Notes: a model not told the origin generated them from the letters alone. A stretch of 53,464 bases of DNA from 01-FULL-43-15b sp964472675 (GCA_964472675.1 CAYYLO010000007.1:1-53464); one strand, 5' to 3'. Counted from the first letter of the stretch, positions 25,672 through 35,732 are shown. Program-made: numbers and translations.

Positions 25672-26136
25672 ATGTCAATCACTGCCCAGTTTGAACAGTA
25701 TCTGCTTACAAAAAAACATGTTTCGCGCAAAACTTTGCGCAACTACCGCTGTGATCTTGCCCACTTTGCCAACTTCGCGCTAATCCAAACATCAACCAAC
25801 AATGTTGAAGAACTTCTACCCCACTTTAACAATAGGCTCGTAAAAAAATACAAAGCAGGACAAACTACAGAGGGTGTACAAACCAGTACCATCAATCGCC
25901 GTCTGTCTACTTTGAGAAATTTTTCTCAATTCCTGCTTGGGTTGGGGCTTATTACTTCCAATCCCACAACAGTTATAAAAAATGCTCAAAAGCCAATTCC
26001 TGAGGACAAATTAGAAAAAATGCTGGCTGAATTTAGAAGGCATTTGGAAAAGCAGGGAGTTTCCAAGTCTACATTGAAAAACTATCTATCGGATGTAAAC
26101 CAGTTTTTTGAGTATGCGCTTGTCCAAAGTAAGTAG
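25672..26136 (+). pseudogene. Broken gene: tandem integrase-type core-binding (SAM-like) domains
   Basis: 154 codons. The first domain (ITAQFEQYLLTKKHVSRKTLRNY...ASTINRRLSTLRNFSQFL style) matches the N-terminal core-binding domain of tyrosine recombinases. A second begins at KMLAEFRRHLEKQGVSKSTLKNYLSDVNQFFEYA and is cut off by a stop at 26134. The missing half of that second domain (HISEEVLKKYQGHITKL...LRHFFSWAHKEG) occurs in the same reading frame at 26407-26560, at the N-terminus of the giant fibre gene. The GC-rich module and a palindrome (26137-26280) sit at the break. No catalytic domain (R-H-R-Y) exists anywhere nearby, so this is not an active integrase. It may still be translated as a short protein. 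Confidence 0.75.
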
Positions 26137-26140
26137 TTAG

Positions 26141-26280
26141 GCGAGGGGTGGCGGGAGCGGAGGGAGTCCCACCGAGTGACCGCAGGGAGCTTGTCGACCG
26201 AGGACGTCGGGTGGGACGAGCTCCCGACAGGACCCCGAGCAAACTGAATTCGTATAGATTCCTGCCTGCGCAGGAATGAC
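26141..26280. repeat. GC-rich structured module, copy 2, inside a broken gene
   Basis: Second copy of the module at 25433: gcgaggggtggcgggagcgg ... ccccgagca (26141-26241), followed by agattcctgcctgcgcagg and aatgac (to 26280). Stems: TCCCACC with GGTGGGA, GGGAGC with GCTCCC. It separates the two halves of a core-binding domain and so was probably inserted there. Confidence 0.72.
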
Positions 26281-26295
26281 ATTGAAGACAAAAAA

Positions 26296-26357
26296 GTGGC
26301 CGTTAGAAAAAATAAGTTGTCTGGGGGAGACACTTTTAACTAATTTCCAACGGCCAC
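26296..26357. promoter_or_regulatory. Long stem-loop upstream of the giant fibre gene
   Basis: GTGGCCGTTAGAAA (26296-26309) pairs with TTTCCAACGGCCAC (26344-26357), 13 of 14 positions perfect and one G-U. Inside is a smaller hairpin GTCT-GGGGG-AGAC. There is no terminal T-run, so a terminator is unlikely. It lies 43 bases before the ATG at 26401 and could affect translation or mark an element end. Confidence 0.55.
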
Positions 26358-26400
26358 CCGTAGAACATGTTAATTGTACCACTCCCCCACAAGGGAAGAA

Positions 26401-29400
26401 ATGGTCACGCTGCCTCACATATCAGAAGAAGTATTAAAAAAATATCAGGGGCACATCACAAAGCTCAATTCCCCCGCCACTGCCTTGCGCAAAAATTCCT
26501 CTTTAAGACATTTCTTCTCCTGGGCACACAAAGAGGGGCATTTTGCGAGTAATCCGTTCAGGGGCTCAGAGAGCTCAGCAAACCAGCAAACTGGTTTACC
26601 GGTAAACCAGAACACTGACGTGCCGGATCACCGGCCTTCCGGAGTGCCGACCGTCCGACACCCTGACAGACCGAGCTCTCCGGCCACCCGCATCTTTGTT
26701 CTGTCCAGCCTCGGATTTAGCACTATTGCAGTAATAGTGCTAGCAGTCCTCATGTCTACCCGCTTACCCGTAGGCAAAAATTCAGTCTTCGTAGCCTTGA
26801 AAAGCCTGGCACAGATAACGAGTGTGTCAGAAGGTCAGCAAGCCAGCCAGTCGGATAACCGGCCATACGGTGAACCGGCAAATCAGCTTACCGGTACTCC
26901 AGCGCTCCTGCCAACTGACGTGCCGACTTCTCCGACTTACCGAAGTGTTGAATCATTTGACACCCTGACCACCCAAATTATCAAAGGTATCGGCGGCGCG
27001 CTTTCTTTTGTTACCGAACCCACCTCGGACGGCGATATTGTTCTTGCCCCCGACGGTTTAGGCCAAGTCAAAATTCACTCCTCAACTACATCACAAGATA
27101 GCTTTTCTATAACAAACGCTAATCTGGCAACTGGAGATCTTGTTTCCGGCTACGTTGGTAATAATTCCACATCTTACAATCTCCTCTACCTCTCATCTGG
27201 CTCAGCTCCCGTTGAAAGATTCTCTGTCGATGCTCTCGGCAACACCTATGTGGATGGCAACATCGCGAGCAGCAGTGTTTCCACAAAACAGATCAATCTT
27301 AGCGGAAATTTAGCGGTTGGCGGTGTCACAAGACTAAATTCATTTGGAAGACTGGCATCAATCACCGGTTACTACCAGGATTCGGGCCTTTTCGCAATTG
27401 ACCAGGGTTCTCCGGATTCTGCCCGCATCACCAAATTTCCCACTTCCTCTCAGGGCCCCTCATCCGCTGATGTTTTAACCCTAACTCTTAACGAAACCAA
27501 CACAACCACCTCAAACTATGACACACTAGTTTTAGAGCGCAATAATGCCGGCTCGACTGGTTACGCTCTCGATGTTAAATCAGGCAATGCTAATTTCGAA
27601 GGAAATGTCAGTATCACTGGCACACTTACAACAGGCGGAACAGGAGGTCTTACAGCTGCCTCCCTAAGTGTTACCGGCGCTACCACACTTTCTTCAACTT
27701 TAACCGTTACCGGCGCTACCACACTCTCCTCCACACTAAGCGTTACTGGTGCAACTACGCTCGGAACCACAACAGCAGCAGGACAATTAACAGCAACACG
27801 CGCTCCAACCTCTGCTCATACAGGCACATGGGCTATAGATTCGTCAACCTGGAATGTTTCTGACTCTACGGCATATATAAACCCTTCTTCTGCTACTGCG
27901 GACGCAAACCTTCTGGGCCTGGCAGTAGGAGGCAATGTAAGGTTTGCGGTGGACGCAGAAGGTGATATTTACGGTAAAAATTTAGTACTTACTGGATCTA
28001 CTTCGGTGGGAAATCAAACTGTCTCAGGAGATCTGGCTGTTGAAGGCAACACCACTCTTGGAGATGCAACCTCCGATACTTTAACAGTCAATCCGGCAAC
28101 TTTAACCCTTGCCGGCGGGAACAAAACTATTGACGTAACAGGAGCGGCCACAAGAACTTTAACTGTTCTTAACTCAACCACAAGCCAGGTAGCAGATTTA
28201 GACTTATCAGACGGTTCTTTAAAAGTCGGGGGGACAACACGTATCTCAAACGCCGGGATTGGCACTTTTATCACAGGAACCACAATCGGCTCACAAACAT
28301 TCACTACAAACAATATTGCAGACTCCGGCGCCTTAACCATAGCCTCAGGCGGCACAGGCAACCTTACTTTAAACACCTCCGACAGCAGCGCATCAATCTC
28401 TTTAAGCGCCAACACCACGCTTGCTGCAGGAAAAACCTTTACCTGGACAACAGGAGCAATTGACACGAACGGCAAAGTGGGAATTGGAACAGCCAGCCCG
28501 GGCCAACAACTGGAAATTACAGGAAATTTCAAACTCCCGGCAACAACAACCACCACCGGTATTATCTATGCCGGCACTAACAGATTTATTCATAATTATG
28601 GTTCAAATAATGCTTTTGTCGGTATAAGCAGCGGAAATTTGACTATGACAGGAACTGGTAACGCCTTTTTTGGCTACAATGCAGGTTCAAGTGTTACTTC
28701 CGGCAGTTCCAATGCTTTCTTTGGTTCCAGTGCCGGAAGTTCAAACACTGCAGCTCTTGCCAACTCATTTTTTGGAGCTGGTGCAGGCGGGGTAACTACT
28801 ACTGGTTCAGCCAATACTTTTATTGGCACCTCTGCTGGTGGCAACAATGTTTCGGGAACCCGCAATACTTACACAGGAATGTCAGCCGGATTAGTAGCAA
28901 CGGGTAATGATAACGCTTACTACGGCTATGCATCAGGAGGATCAGGCGGTATCCCCAGTGTCAACAGTGGAAACCAGAATTCTTTTTTTGGAAGTTATGC
29001 CGGTACGGATAACAATACTGGGGTCGGAAACGTTTATATCGGTTACTACTCCGAAACTTCCGGTGGATCGGGCAGCTATAATACTTTTGTAGGGACTTCT
29101 GCTATCGCTACTTCCGACGTCAGTTCCTCCATTGCCCTAGGTTATGCAGCAGCAGCCACAGCTAACAACCAGCTTCTTATCGGAGCGGATAATGCCAATG
29201 GCTATATCACAGACGGATACTTAGGCAGAGGTGTAACCACTGCTACTCCTACTACCTTTTCTCTCCACTCCTCGGGAGGAAGTACTGCCGGGACTGTCGG
29301 GTCGGATTTTAAATTAATCGGCGGGGCAGGTTCTACCGCTACTACCGGAGCAGCTGGAGGAAGTATCTATCTAATTGGCGGAGACGGGGGCGGAACTGGT

Positions 29401-32400
29401 GATAATAACGGCGGAAATGTCTATGTATATGGCGGAGCCAAAACCGGATCAGGAACAGTAGGAAATACTTTACTTGCTGTTAACTCCTCTGGTACAGCCG
29501 TGGGAAATGTTGGCATTGGAACAACCAGCCCAACTGCCAATTTAGACATCCGCAACAGTTCACTGACTACTGGCACAGCTTTATATGTCGCCCCAGTAGG
29601 ATCAGCTTCCACCCGCTTTAGTGGGGATTTGGCTAACTTTAACCTTTACCAAACATATTCCGGAGCAGCTGCTAACGCAAGTGGTAATTTGCTGGATATT
29701 GACAGAGAAATTACCCGGGATATTTCCGGGACCGGGGCTTACACTGTCAACGGTGCAGTTGTGCAAATCCAAAGCTTCACTACTACAACTGGAACAGGCA
29801 GCGGTACCGTTGCTGATACATCAAACATACTATCTTTAACTCAGAATACCTCGACAGCAACTGGTGCCGTGCTTAATATCACAAACGCTGGAACCGGTAC
29901 TGCACTCGCAGTCACTAACACAAGTGGCGGTTATGCTGCTACTTTTAACACTGGCAACGTCGGCGTTGGGACAACCTCCCCTGCAGCCTACACACTTCAG
30001 GTTGCCGGAAATATCGGGCCAAATGCCAGTCCAACTTTAACTTCAATTACCCAAACGGCAACAGCTATTGACACAAGCGCTTCGGGATACGCCTCAGTCG
30101 CCATCGGGACAGATGGTTATCCGGTAATTGCTTATCATGATGGTGGTACAGGTGCTTTATCTGTGTACAAATGCAGCAATACTTCCTGCAGTACTGGCAG
30201 TACTGCCACAGTTGATAGCGGCCAGAGCGCTGGTCAATATGCATCAATTACAATTGGAACCGATGGCTTACCCGTTATTTCTTATTACGATGGAACCAAT
30301 TTCGACCTAAAGATTGTTAAATGCGGAAATGCCAGTTGTTCATCAGGCAACACAACTAACACCATTGATAGTACCGGAGATGTTGGAATCCAGTCATCAA
30401 TTGCCATTGGCACTGATGGCTATCCGGTCATTTCTTATAACGACTCTACTAATGGTGACCTAAAAGTCATTAAATGCGCGGACATACTCTGTGCTCCCGC
30501 TACCAACACTACCAACTCTGTTGATACCACAGGCAACACTGGATACCAAACATCAATTGCCATTGGCACTGATGGCTATCCGGTCATTTCTTATCTGGAC
30601 GGAGGCAACGGCGATCTTAAAGTAGCCAAATGTGGTGACAGCTCTTGCACTCCTGGATCTGCTACTATTTCGACGCCAGACACAATTGACGGCACAAACT
30701 CATCAATCGCCATAGGAAAAGATGGTCTTCCGGTAATCTCTTATATCGCCTCCGGCCTAAAAGTTTACAAGTGCTCTAATGTCTCGTGTTCTGCAGGAAG
30801 CGCTCAAACACTTGACAATACAATAAACAGCAATACAAGTACATCAATTGCCATTGGCACTGATGGTTTGCCTATTGTTGCTTATGATCTTGCCGGCCTC
30901 ACCGGAGATTTAAAAGTTGCCAAGTGTGGAGATGGTACTTGCACTTCGGGTAACGCGACCAAAACGACTGTTGAATCTACAAACCGTGTCGGACTCTACG
31001 TAAATATGGCTATTGGAGCGGATTCCTTACCTATCATTGCCCACTATGATTTGACGAATGCCGATATAAGAACCCTAAAATGTGCCACAACCAATTGTGC
31101 AACAACCACGGGTAGCGCTTTAGCCGGAGGATATTCTTTAGGAGGATGGATGGCTAATTCAAGGTCCTACTCTTCCCCATTCCAAACTATTAATACTTTA
31201 CAAATTTCAAACCCGACAACTTTTCAAAACTTATCATTTCTAACTGCGGGTTCGGAAAAATTAACCATTACTCCCTCAGGAAATATTGGTGTGGGAACAA
31301 CCAGCCCTGCAAGCGCCTTGGATGTTGCCAACACTTCCAACACTGCTGCCACACTAGCAGTTACCAATAACACGGCTACAACCATTGGAGCTTCTGCCTC
31401 GCTTGGGGTAACAAATTTTGTCTCCACGTCTTTGACTACCGGAGCCCTTGTCAACCTGCAACTAACTGAAGGCACACTTGCCGGCGGATATTATCTGCGG
31501 GGGTGGGATGCAACAGGTGGAGCAGCAGTCTTTACTGTTGGTGAAGATGGCGCAACCACCATTGCCGGACTGGAAGGGTCAAATATGTTGACTTTGACTG
31601 CAGGAGACGCAGTCATCTCTGACGGGTCTCTTTCTATCACAGACGATGATGATGCAGCAACTTTTACCTTAACTAACAACACAGCATCAACTATTGGCAA
31701 TGGCGCAAACACTTCGGGAGTTTTGGATCTTCAAAGCACTTCTTTGTCTACCGGCAACTTTTTAAATGTTGAAGTTAACGCTCTCACCTCGGGAACAGGC
31801 ATAAACTTAACCTCAACCTCTACCACAACAACAGGGGATTTGGCTAAATTTGAGTTAACCGGGAATTCAGGGTCATCACTGACTGGCAATGCTTTAAAGG
31901 TTGGGATCACAGGGACATCTGCCTCAGGAAACTCTGTAGCCTTAAACGTTACCAACGGCAATACCGGCTCCAGCGCCTATGTAGCACGCTTTAATGATGA
32001 CGGCACTTATACAGACTCAACACCTTTTGTCATTGACGGCTCGGGAAATGTTGGTATTGGGACAACCAATCCTACCGCCAGTTTATCTGTTGCCGGATTT
32101 GTCAATCCCACAACTGCCCCAACTATTTCTTCCCTAACCCAAACTGCTACCTCTGTTATAACCAGCTACACAACAGCGAGTGCGGCAAACGCTATTGCAG
32201 TTGGAGCTGATGGTTATCCAGTTATTGCTTCCGCGGCTACAAACGGACTACGGGTGGTTAAGTGTTCGGTTTCTGATTGTTCAACAGGCAATACTACCAC
32301 AACAATCGGCTCAGCAAACATTACAGAACTTTCAATCGTTATTGGCACTGACGGCCTACCTGTTATTAGCTATAACAACTACGATAGCGGGCTTATGATC

Positions 32401-35199
32401 GTAACTAAATGTGGAAACAGCGCTTGCTCTGCAGGGAATACGACAACCACCATTGATTCAAGCGCGACTGTCGGCCGGTATAGTTCAATTGCGGTCGGCC
32501 GCGATGGTTTGCCCATTGTGAGCTACTACGACACTACCAATGGTAATTTAAAAGTTATTAAATGCGGAAATATAAGTTGCTCTTCCGGAAACACAACCAA
32601 TTCTCTTGATACCACAGGGGATGTCGGAACTTACACCTCAACAACCATAGGAACTGATGGCCTGCCAATCGTTTCATACCGCGATGTGACCAATAGCGCA
32701 CTCAAAGTTATGAGATGCACTGCAGACGACTGCAGCGCTAACACAATCGTGACCGTTGACGCTTCAGGCGTTGACGGCTGGACGCAAATTGCTATTGGAA
32801 CTGATGGTCTGCCATTTATTGCCTATCGGGGAACCAGCTCAAGAGTAAAAGTGGCAAAATGCGGTGATGCAGGATGCTCTGCAGGAAACACTTTAACCAG
32901 TTTAGGCGCTTCTCCATCAGTATCAGGACAAACTCTCTCTCTTGCAATTGGCAAAGATGGCATCCCAGTTATAAGTTATTACGACGGAGACACTTACGAC
33001 TTAAGGGTTGCACGCTGCGCCAACATTGTTTGCTCAAGTTTTGCAACTAATGCCCGGCCTGAGTCAAGCGGCGATATCGGGACTGGTAGTTCAGTTGCTA
33101 TCGGAACTGATGGCATGCCTATAATTGCCTACACGGCACAAACTGCCAGCGCTTTAAAGGTAATGAAGTGTGCTAACATTGGTTGTTCGGCAACTACTGG
33201 CACTGCTCTGGCTGGAGGATATAGCCTTGGCTCATGGAGATCGAATAACAGTTCCTATTCCCTTCCCTTCGCTACAGTCAACGCTTTGCAAATTGCCAAT
33301 CCAACAAACTTTCAAAATCTTTCATTTTTAACCTCGGGAACTGAAAAACTTACAATTACTCCAGGAGGCAGCATTGGAATTGGTACTACTTCCCCAGGAG
33401 GGCTATTGGATATTGCAACAGGTTTAAGCGGTATGTCCTCAGCAACCCAATACATTGACAAAATCTCAGCATCTTTAACCGGGGGAATTGACACAACAGC
33501 CCAAACCGCCCTTCATGCAAGGTACACTGTCCCTACAGTTAATATAACTGGCTCGTCAGCCACAGTCACTTCCGTTTATGGAAACTATAGCGGATTGACA
33601 GCTTCTGCTGGAACCGTAACTAACTGGTATGGAAACTATGTAGCAGCCCCAACTGGTGCCGGAACAGTTTCAAACAAATACGCTTTCGTCAGCGAGGCAA
33701 ATTCAGGAAACGTCGGTATTGGGCTAACCAACCCAACCCACCAGTTGGAGTTGTCAACAGATGATGCGGCCAAGACCACCACTACCACATGGACAACTAC
33801 TTCTGATGCCAGAACCAAGAAAAATATTACCGCCTTTTTAGACGGTCTGGATGTGATCAAAAAACTGAAACCCATTGAGTTTGACTATAACGGTTTGGGT
33901 GGAACAGTTGATAACCTGCACAGCGTTTCTCTAATTGCCCAAGATGCCCAACCGGTTGCGCCATACCTCGTTCGCTCACGCAAGGGAAAATTGAATCCAA
34001 GTGATCAGCAAGATTCAGATATTCTAAGTTTTAATCCGCATGGATTATTTTTTGTCACAATTAATGCTATTAAAGAACTTGACCAAAAAATGTCAACATT
34101 AACTTCTGAGGTTGTTGCTGATCTGCAGACAGGCATTATTGTTACGACAGAATTTGTGGCAAAAACTATTTCTACAGATACCCTCCGCGCCAATCAAAAG
34201 GTCATAACACCACTTCTTGAAGTGAACGAAGTGGTCGCCAACCATGTACAAACGCAGACGTTGGACGTTGCAGGCAAAGTAACAAGTCAACAAGTTAACA
34301 CGGGCGAAGCCACAGTAAGTGGCACTCTCACCGCCCAAACAATAGAGGCTGGTGAGATACGATCTTCCGTTATTGACAAGTTGCGAGACAGGCTTGCATC
34401 ACTTTCTGACCAGATGGAACAAGTCACAGCCCAAACCGCAACCTACAATCAGATTGAAAAAGTACTAGAGCAATCAGCAACCGGCAGTGCCGAAATTGTC
34501 GCAGCTGCCACCTCGGGGGTGAGCTTGGGCTCCCCCGAGGTGAATGTCACAAGCAATTTCAACGTTCTGGGTGACACAAACGTCTTCGGAATCACAAGGC
34601 TTGCTAATACTTACGTCAGTGGCGATATCACCATCACCTCTTCCGACCCACTCATCACCAACCACCTCTCACTCTCCACTAATACTATCACTGTTTTCGG
34701 GGGTGCTTTGCAGATTTTGGCCTCGGACGGAGTTGATATTATGAATGGGGCTCTTCTCGTCAACCAAAGTGGAGACGTATACATTAGCAAAGACCTCTTC
34801 GTCGGCGGAACTTTGCATGCTAATACCTTAAATATTGAAAATTCCGCCGGCGACGAAGTTGCCGCGGTGGACGCAAGCGGTTCAGCAACTTTGAGAAAAC
34901 TGGTCATAGCCGCCCCACAAGAAACCGCCACACCGTCTGCACAAATTGCCAACAACGAGGTTATTTCTAACTCAACGGCAGGCCAGGCAGTAATGCCAGC
35001 TGGTTTAACAACTTTGATTATTAGCAATCCCAACGTCACAAACAATACACTTATTTACGTTACTCCACAATCCTCAACCAACAACCAAACTTTGTATGTT
35101 TTAAATAAGGTGGCAGGCAGCTACTTCGCCGTCGCCATAGACCACCCTACCTTGTACGATATTAAGTTTAACTGGTGGATTATTGATCTAAAACAATAA
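26401..35199 (+). CDS. Giant membrane-anchored fibre with S74 chaperone domain
   Basis: 2932 aa from ATG at 26401 (AGGGAA close upstream; TTG at 26374 possible). Residues 1-60 are the second half of an integrase-type core-binding domain. A Pro/Asn/Gln-rich linker leads to one membrane helix (about 97-120), so the N-terminus is cytoplasmic and the rest outside. Next come beta-helix-like repeats, a head with eight 'N(S/T)F(F/I)G..AG' repeats (about 725-905), and two blocks of seven 'AIGTDG(L/Y)PVISY...KCGN.SCS' repeats (about 1229-1577 and 1927-2264), each probably a seven-bladed propeller with paired cysteines. A Peptidase_S74 intramolecular chaperone begins at SDARTKKNI, with Ser2468 and Lys2473 placed as in the self-cleaving phage dyad. 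About 350 further residues (coiled coil, beta-rich end) follow S74, unlike phage tail spikes, where it is terminal. Likely a trimeric surface adhesin. Confidence 0.88.
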   Translation: MVTLPHISEEVLKKYQGHITKLNSPATALRKNSSLRHFFSWAHKEGHFASNPFRGSESSANQQTGLPVNQNTDVPDHRPSGVPTVRHPDRPSSPATRIFVLSSLGFSTIAVIVLAVLMSTRLPVGKNSVFVALKSLAQITSVSEGQQASQSDNRPYGEPANQLTGTPALLPTDVPTSPTYRSVESFDTLTTQIIKGIGGALSFVTEPTSDGDIVLAPDGLGQVKIHSSTTSQDSFSITNANLATGDLVSGYVGNNSTSYNLLYLSSGSAPVERFSVDALGNTYVDGNIASSSVSTKQINLSGNLAVGGVTRLNSFGRLASITGYYQDSGLFAIDQGSPDSARITKFPTSSQGPSSADVLTLTLNETNTTTSNYDTLVLERNNAGSTGYALDVKSGNANFEGNVSITGTLTTGGTGGLTAASLSVTGATTLSSTLTVTGATTLSSTLSVTGATTLGTTTAAGQLTATRAPTSAHTGTWAIDSSTWNVSDSTAYINPSSATADANLLGLAVGGNVRFAVDAEGDIYGKNLVLTGSTSVGNQTVSGDLAVEGNTTLGDATSDTLTVNPATLTLAGGNKTIDVTGAATRTLTVLNSTTSQVADLDLSDGSLKVGGTTRISNAGIGTFITGTTIGSQTFTTNNIADSGALTIASGGTGNLTLNTSDSSASISLSANTTLAAGKTFTWTTGAIDTNGKVGIGTASPGQQLEITGNFKLPATTTTTGIIYAGTNRFIHNYGSNNAFVGISSGNLTMTGTGNAFFGYNAGSSVTSGSSNAFFGSSAGSSNTAALANSFFGAGAGGVTTTGSANTFIGTSAGGNNVSGTRNTYTGMSAGLVATGNDNAYYGYASGGSGGIPSVNSGNQNSFFGSYAGTDNNTGVGNVYIGYYSETSGGSGSYNTFVGTSAIATSDVSSSIALGYAAAATANNQLLIGADNANGYITDGYLGRGVTTATPTTFSLHSSGGSTAGTVGSDFKLIGGAGSTATTGAAGGSIYLIGGDGGGTGDNNGGNVYVYGGAKTGSGTVGNTLLAVNSSGTAVGNVGIGTTSPTANLDIRNSSLTTGTALYVAPVGSASTRFSGDLANFNLYQTYSGAAANASGNLLDIDREITRDISGTGAYTVNGAVVQIQSFTTTTGTGSGTVADTSNILSLTQNTSTATGAVLNITNAGTGTALAVTNTSGGYAATFNTGNVGVGTTSPAAYTLQVAGNIGPNASPTLTSITQTATAIDTSASGYASVAIGTDGYPVIAYHDGGTGALSVYKCSNTSCSTGSTATVDSGQSAGQYASITIGTDGLPVISYYDGTNFDLKIVKCGNASCSSGNTTNTIDSTGDVGIQSSIAIGTDGYPVISYNDSTNGDLKVIKCADILCAPATNTTNSVDTTGNTGYQTSIAIGTDGYPVISYLDGGNGDLKVAKCGDSSCTPGSATISTPDTIDGTNSSIAIGKDGLPVISYIASGLKVYKCSNVSCSAGSAQTLDNTINSNTSTSIAIGTDGLPIVAYDLAGLTGDLKVAKCGDGTCTSGNATKTTVESTNRVGLYVNMAIGADSLPIIAHYDLTNADIRTLKCATTNCATTTGSALAGGYSLGGWMANSRSYSSPFQTINTLQISNPTTFQNLSFLTAGSEKLTITPSGNIGVGTTSPASALDVANTSNTAATLAVTNNTATTIGASASLGVTNFVSTSLTTGALVNLQLTEGTLAGGYYLRGWDATGGAAVFTVGEDGATTIAGLEGSNMLTLTAGDAVISDGSLSITDDDDAATFTLTNNTASTIGNGANTSGVLDLQSTSLSTGNFLNVEVNALTSGTGINLTSTSTTTTGDLAKFELTGNSGSSLTGNALKVGITGTSASGNSVALNVTNGNTGSSAYVARFNDDGTYTDSTPFVIDGSGNVGIGTTNPTASLSVAGFVNPTTAPTISSLTQTATSVITSYTTASAANAIAVGADGYPVIASAATNGLRVVKCSVSDCSTGNTTTTIGSANITELSIVIGTDGLPVISYNNYDSGLMIVTKCGNSACSAGNTTTTIDSSATVGRYSSIAVGRDGLPIVSYYDTTNGNLKVIKCGNISCSSGNTTNSLDTTGDVGTYTSTTIGTDGLPIVSYRDVTNSALKVMRCTADDCSANTIVTVDASGVDGWTQIAIGTDGLPFIAYRGTSSRVKVAKCGDAGCSAGNTLTSLGASPSVSGQTLSLAIGKDGIPVISYYDGDTYDLRVARCANIVCSSFATNARPESSGDIGTGSSVAIGTDGMPIIAYTAQTASALKVMKCANIGCSATTGTALAGGYSLGSWRSNNSSYSLPFATVNALQIANPTNFQNLSFLTSGTEKLTITPGGSIGIGTTSPGGLLDIATGLSGMSSATQYIDKISASLTGGIDTTAQTALHARYTVPTVNITGSSATVTSVYGNYSGLTASAGTVTNWYGNYVAAPTGAGTVSNKYAFVSEANSGNVGIGLTNPTHQLELSTDDAAKTTTTTWTTTSDARTKKNITAFLDGLDVIKKLKPIEFDYNGLGGTVDNLHSVSLIAQDAQPVAPYLVRSRKGKLNPSDQQDSDILSFNPHGLFFVTINAIKELDQKMSTLTSEVVADLQTGIIVTTEFVAKTISTDTLRANQKVITPLLEVNEVVANHVQTQTLDVAGKVTSQQVNTGEATVSGTLTAQTIEAGEIRSSVIDKLRDRLASLSDQMEQVTAQTATYNQIEKVLEQSATGSAEIVAAATSGVSLGSPEVNVTSNFNVLGDTNVFGITRLANTYVSGDITITSSDPLITNHLSLSTNTITVFGGALQILASDGVDIMNGALLVNQSGDVYISKDLFVGGTLHANTLNIENSAGDEVAAVDASGSATLRKLVIAAPQETATPSAQIANNEVISNSTAGQAVMPAGLTTLIISNPNVTNNTLIYVTPQSSTNNQTLYVLNKVAGSYFAVAIDHPTLYDIKFNWWIIDLKQ

Positions 35200-35204
35200 A
35201 TTAC

Positions 35205-35732
35205 AAATTCCAAGATACAAACAATATGACAAATAATTAAATCCAAAAACATTTTGATTAGGAAATTCCAAGCACCAAGAAACAAACAAATATAGAAATT
35301 ACAAATCACAAGACGCAAACAATGACAGAAAATAATAATCCAAATAAAAAATACGATTTAGAAGAGAGAACTCTAGTATTCGCTAAATACACCATTCGCC
35401 TATGCCAAAAACTCGCAAGAACACCAATCAACCTTCCCTTAATAAGTCAAATTGTGCGGTCAAGTGCAAGTGTGGGTGCCAACTACAGAGAGGCTAATGA
35501 TGCTCTAGGTAAAAAAGATTTTATACACAGGCTAAAGATTGCCAGAAAAGAAGCAAAAGAGACAATTTACTGGTTAGAGTTATTAATAGAGGCTAATACA
35601 AATCTTTCGGAAGAACTCGGATCACTTAAGAGTGAATGCATTGAGCTTAGGAATATACTTTCGGCAATCATCAAAAAGTCCAGTTTGTAATTTTTAAATT
35701 TGTTATCTTGTTTGTTTCTTGGTGCTTGTGAT
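35205..35732 (+). mobile_element. IVS-like element with four-helix-bundle gene and 21-bp inverted repeats
   Basis: CAAGCACCAAGAAACAAAC plus two bases (35269-35289) is exactly inverted at 35708-35728. Between them lies one four-helix-bundle gene. Related words (aaattccaagatacaaacaa) extend out to 35205. The same terminal sequence appears without a gene at 36641, 40246 and inside 23S rRNA. It is inserted between the fibre gene and the convergent LytR_C gene. Confidence 0.7.
35322..35690 (+). CDS. Four helix bundle protein (23S rRNA IVS protein family)
   Basis: 122 aa. Family hallmarks are YDLEERTLVFAKYTIRLCQ, the IVRSSASVGANYREAND segment, and DFIHRLKIARKEAKETIYWL, ending in LRNILSAII. It is closer to the family consensus than the 5306 copy. 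The gene is enclosed by 21-bp inverted repeats that match sequences found inside this genome's 23S rRNA, which links the protein to its namesake intervening sequences. No start-proximal Shine-Dalgarno is seen (acgcaaacaATG). Confidence 0.92.
   Translation: MTENNNPNKKYDLEERTLVFAKYTIRLCQKLARTPINLPLISQIVRSSASVGANYREANDALGKKDFIHRLKIARKEAKETIYWLELLIEANTNLSEELGSLKSECIELRNILSAIIKKSSL

Noticed and set aside
25672..26136. Active tyrosine recombinase
   Set aside because: Only core-binding domains are present; no Arg-His-Arg-Tyr catalytic domain occurs in the window.
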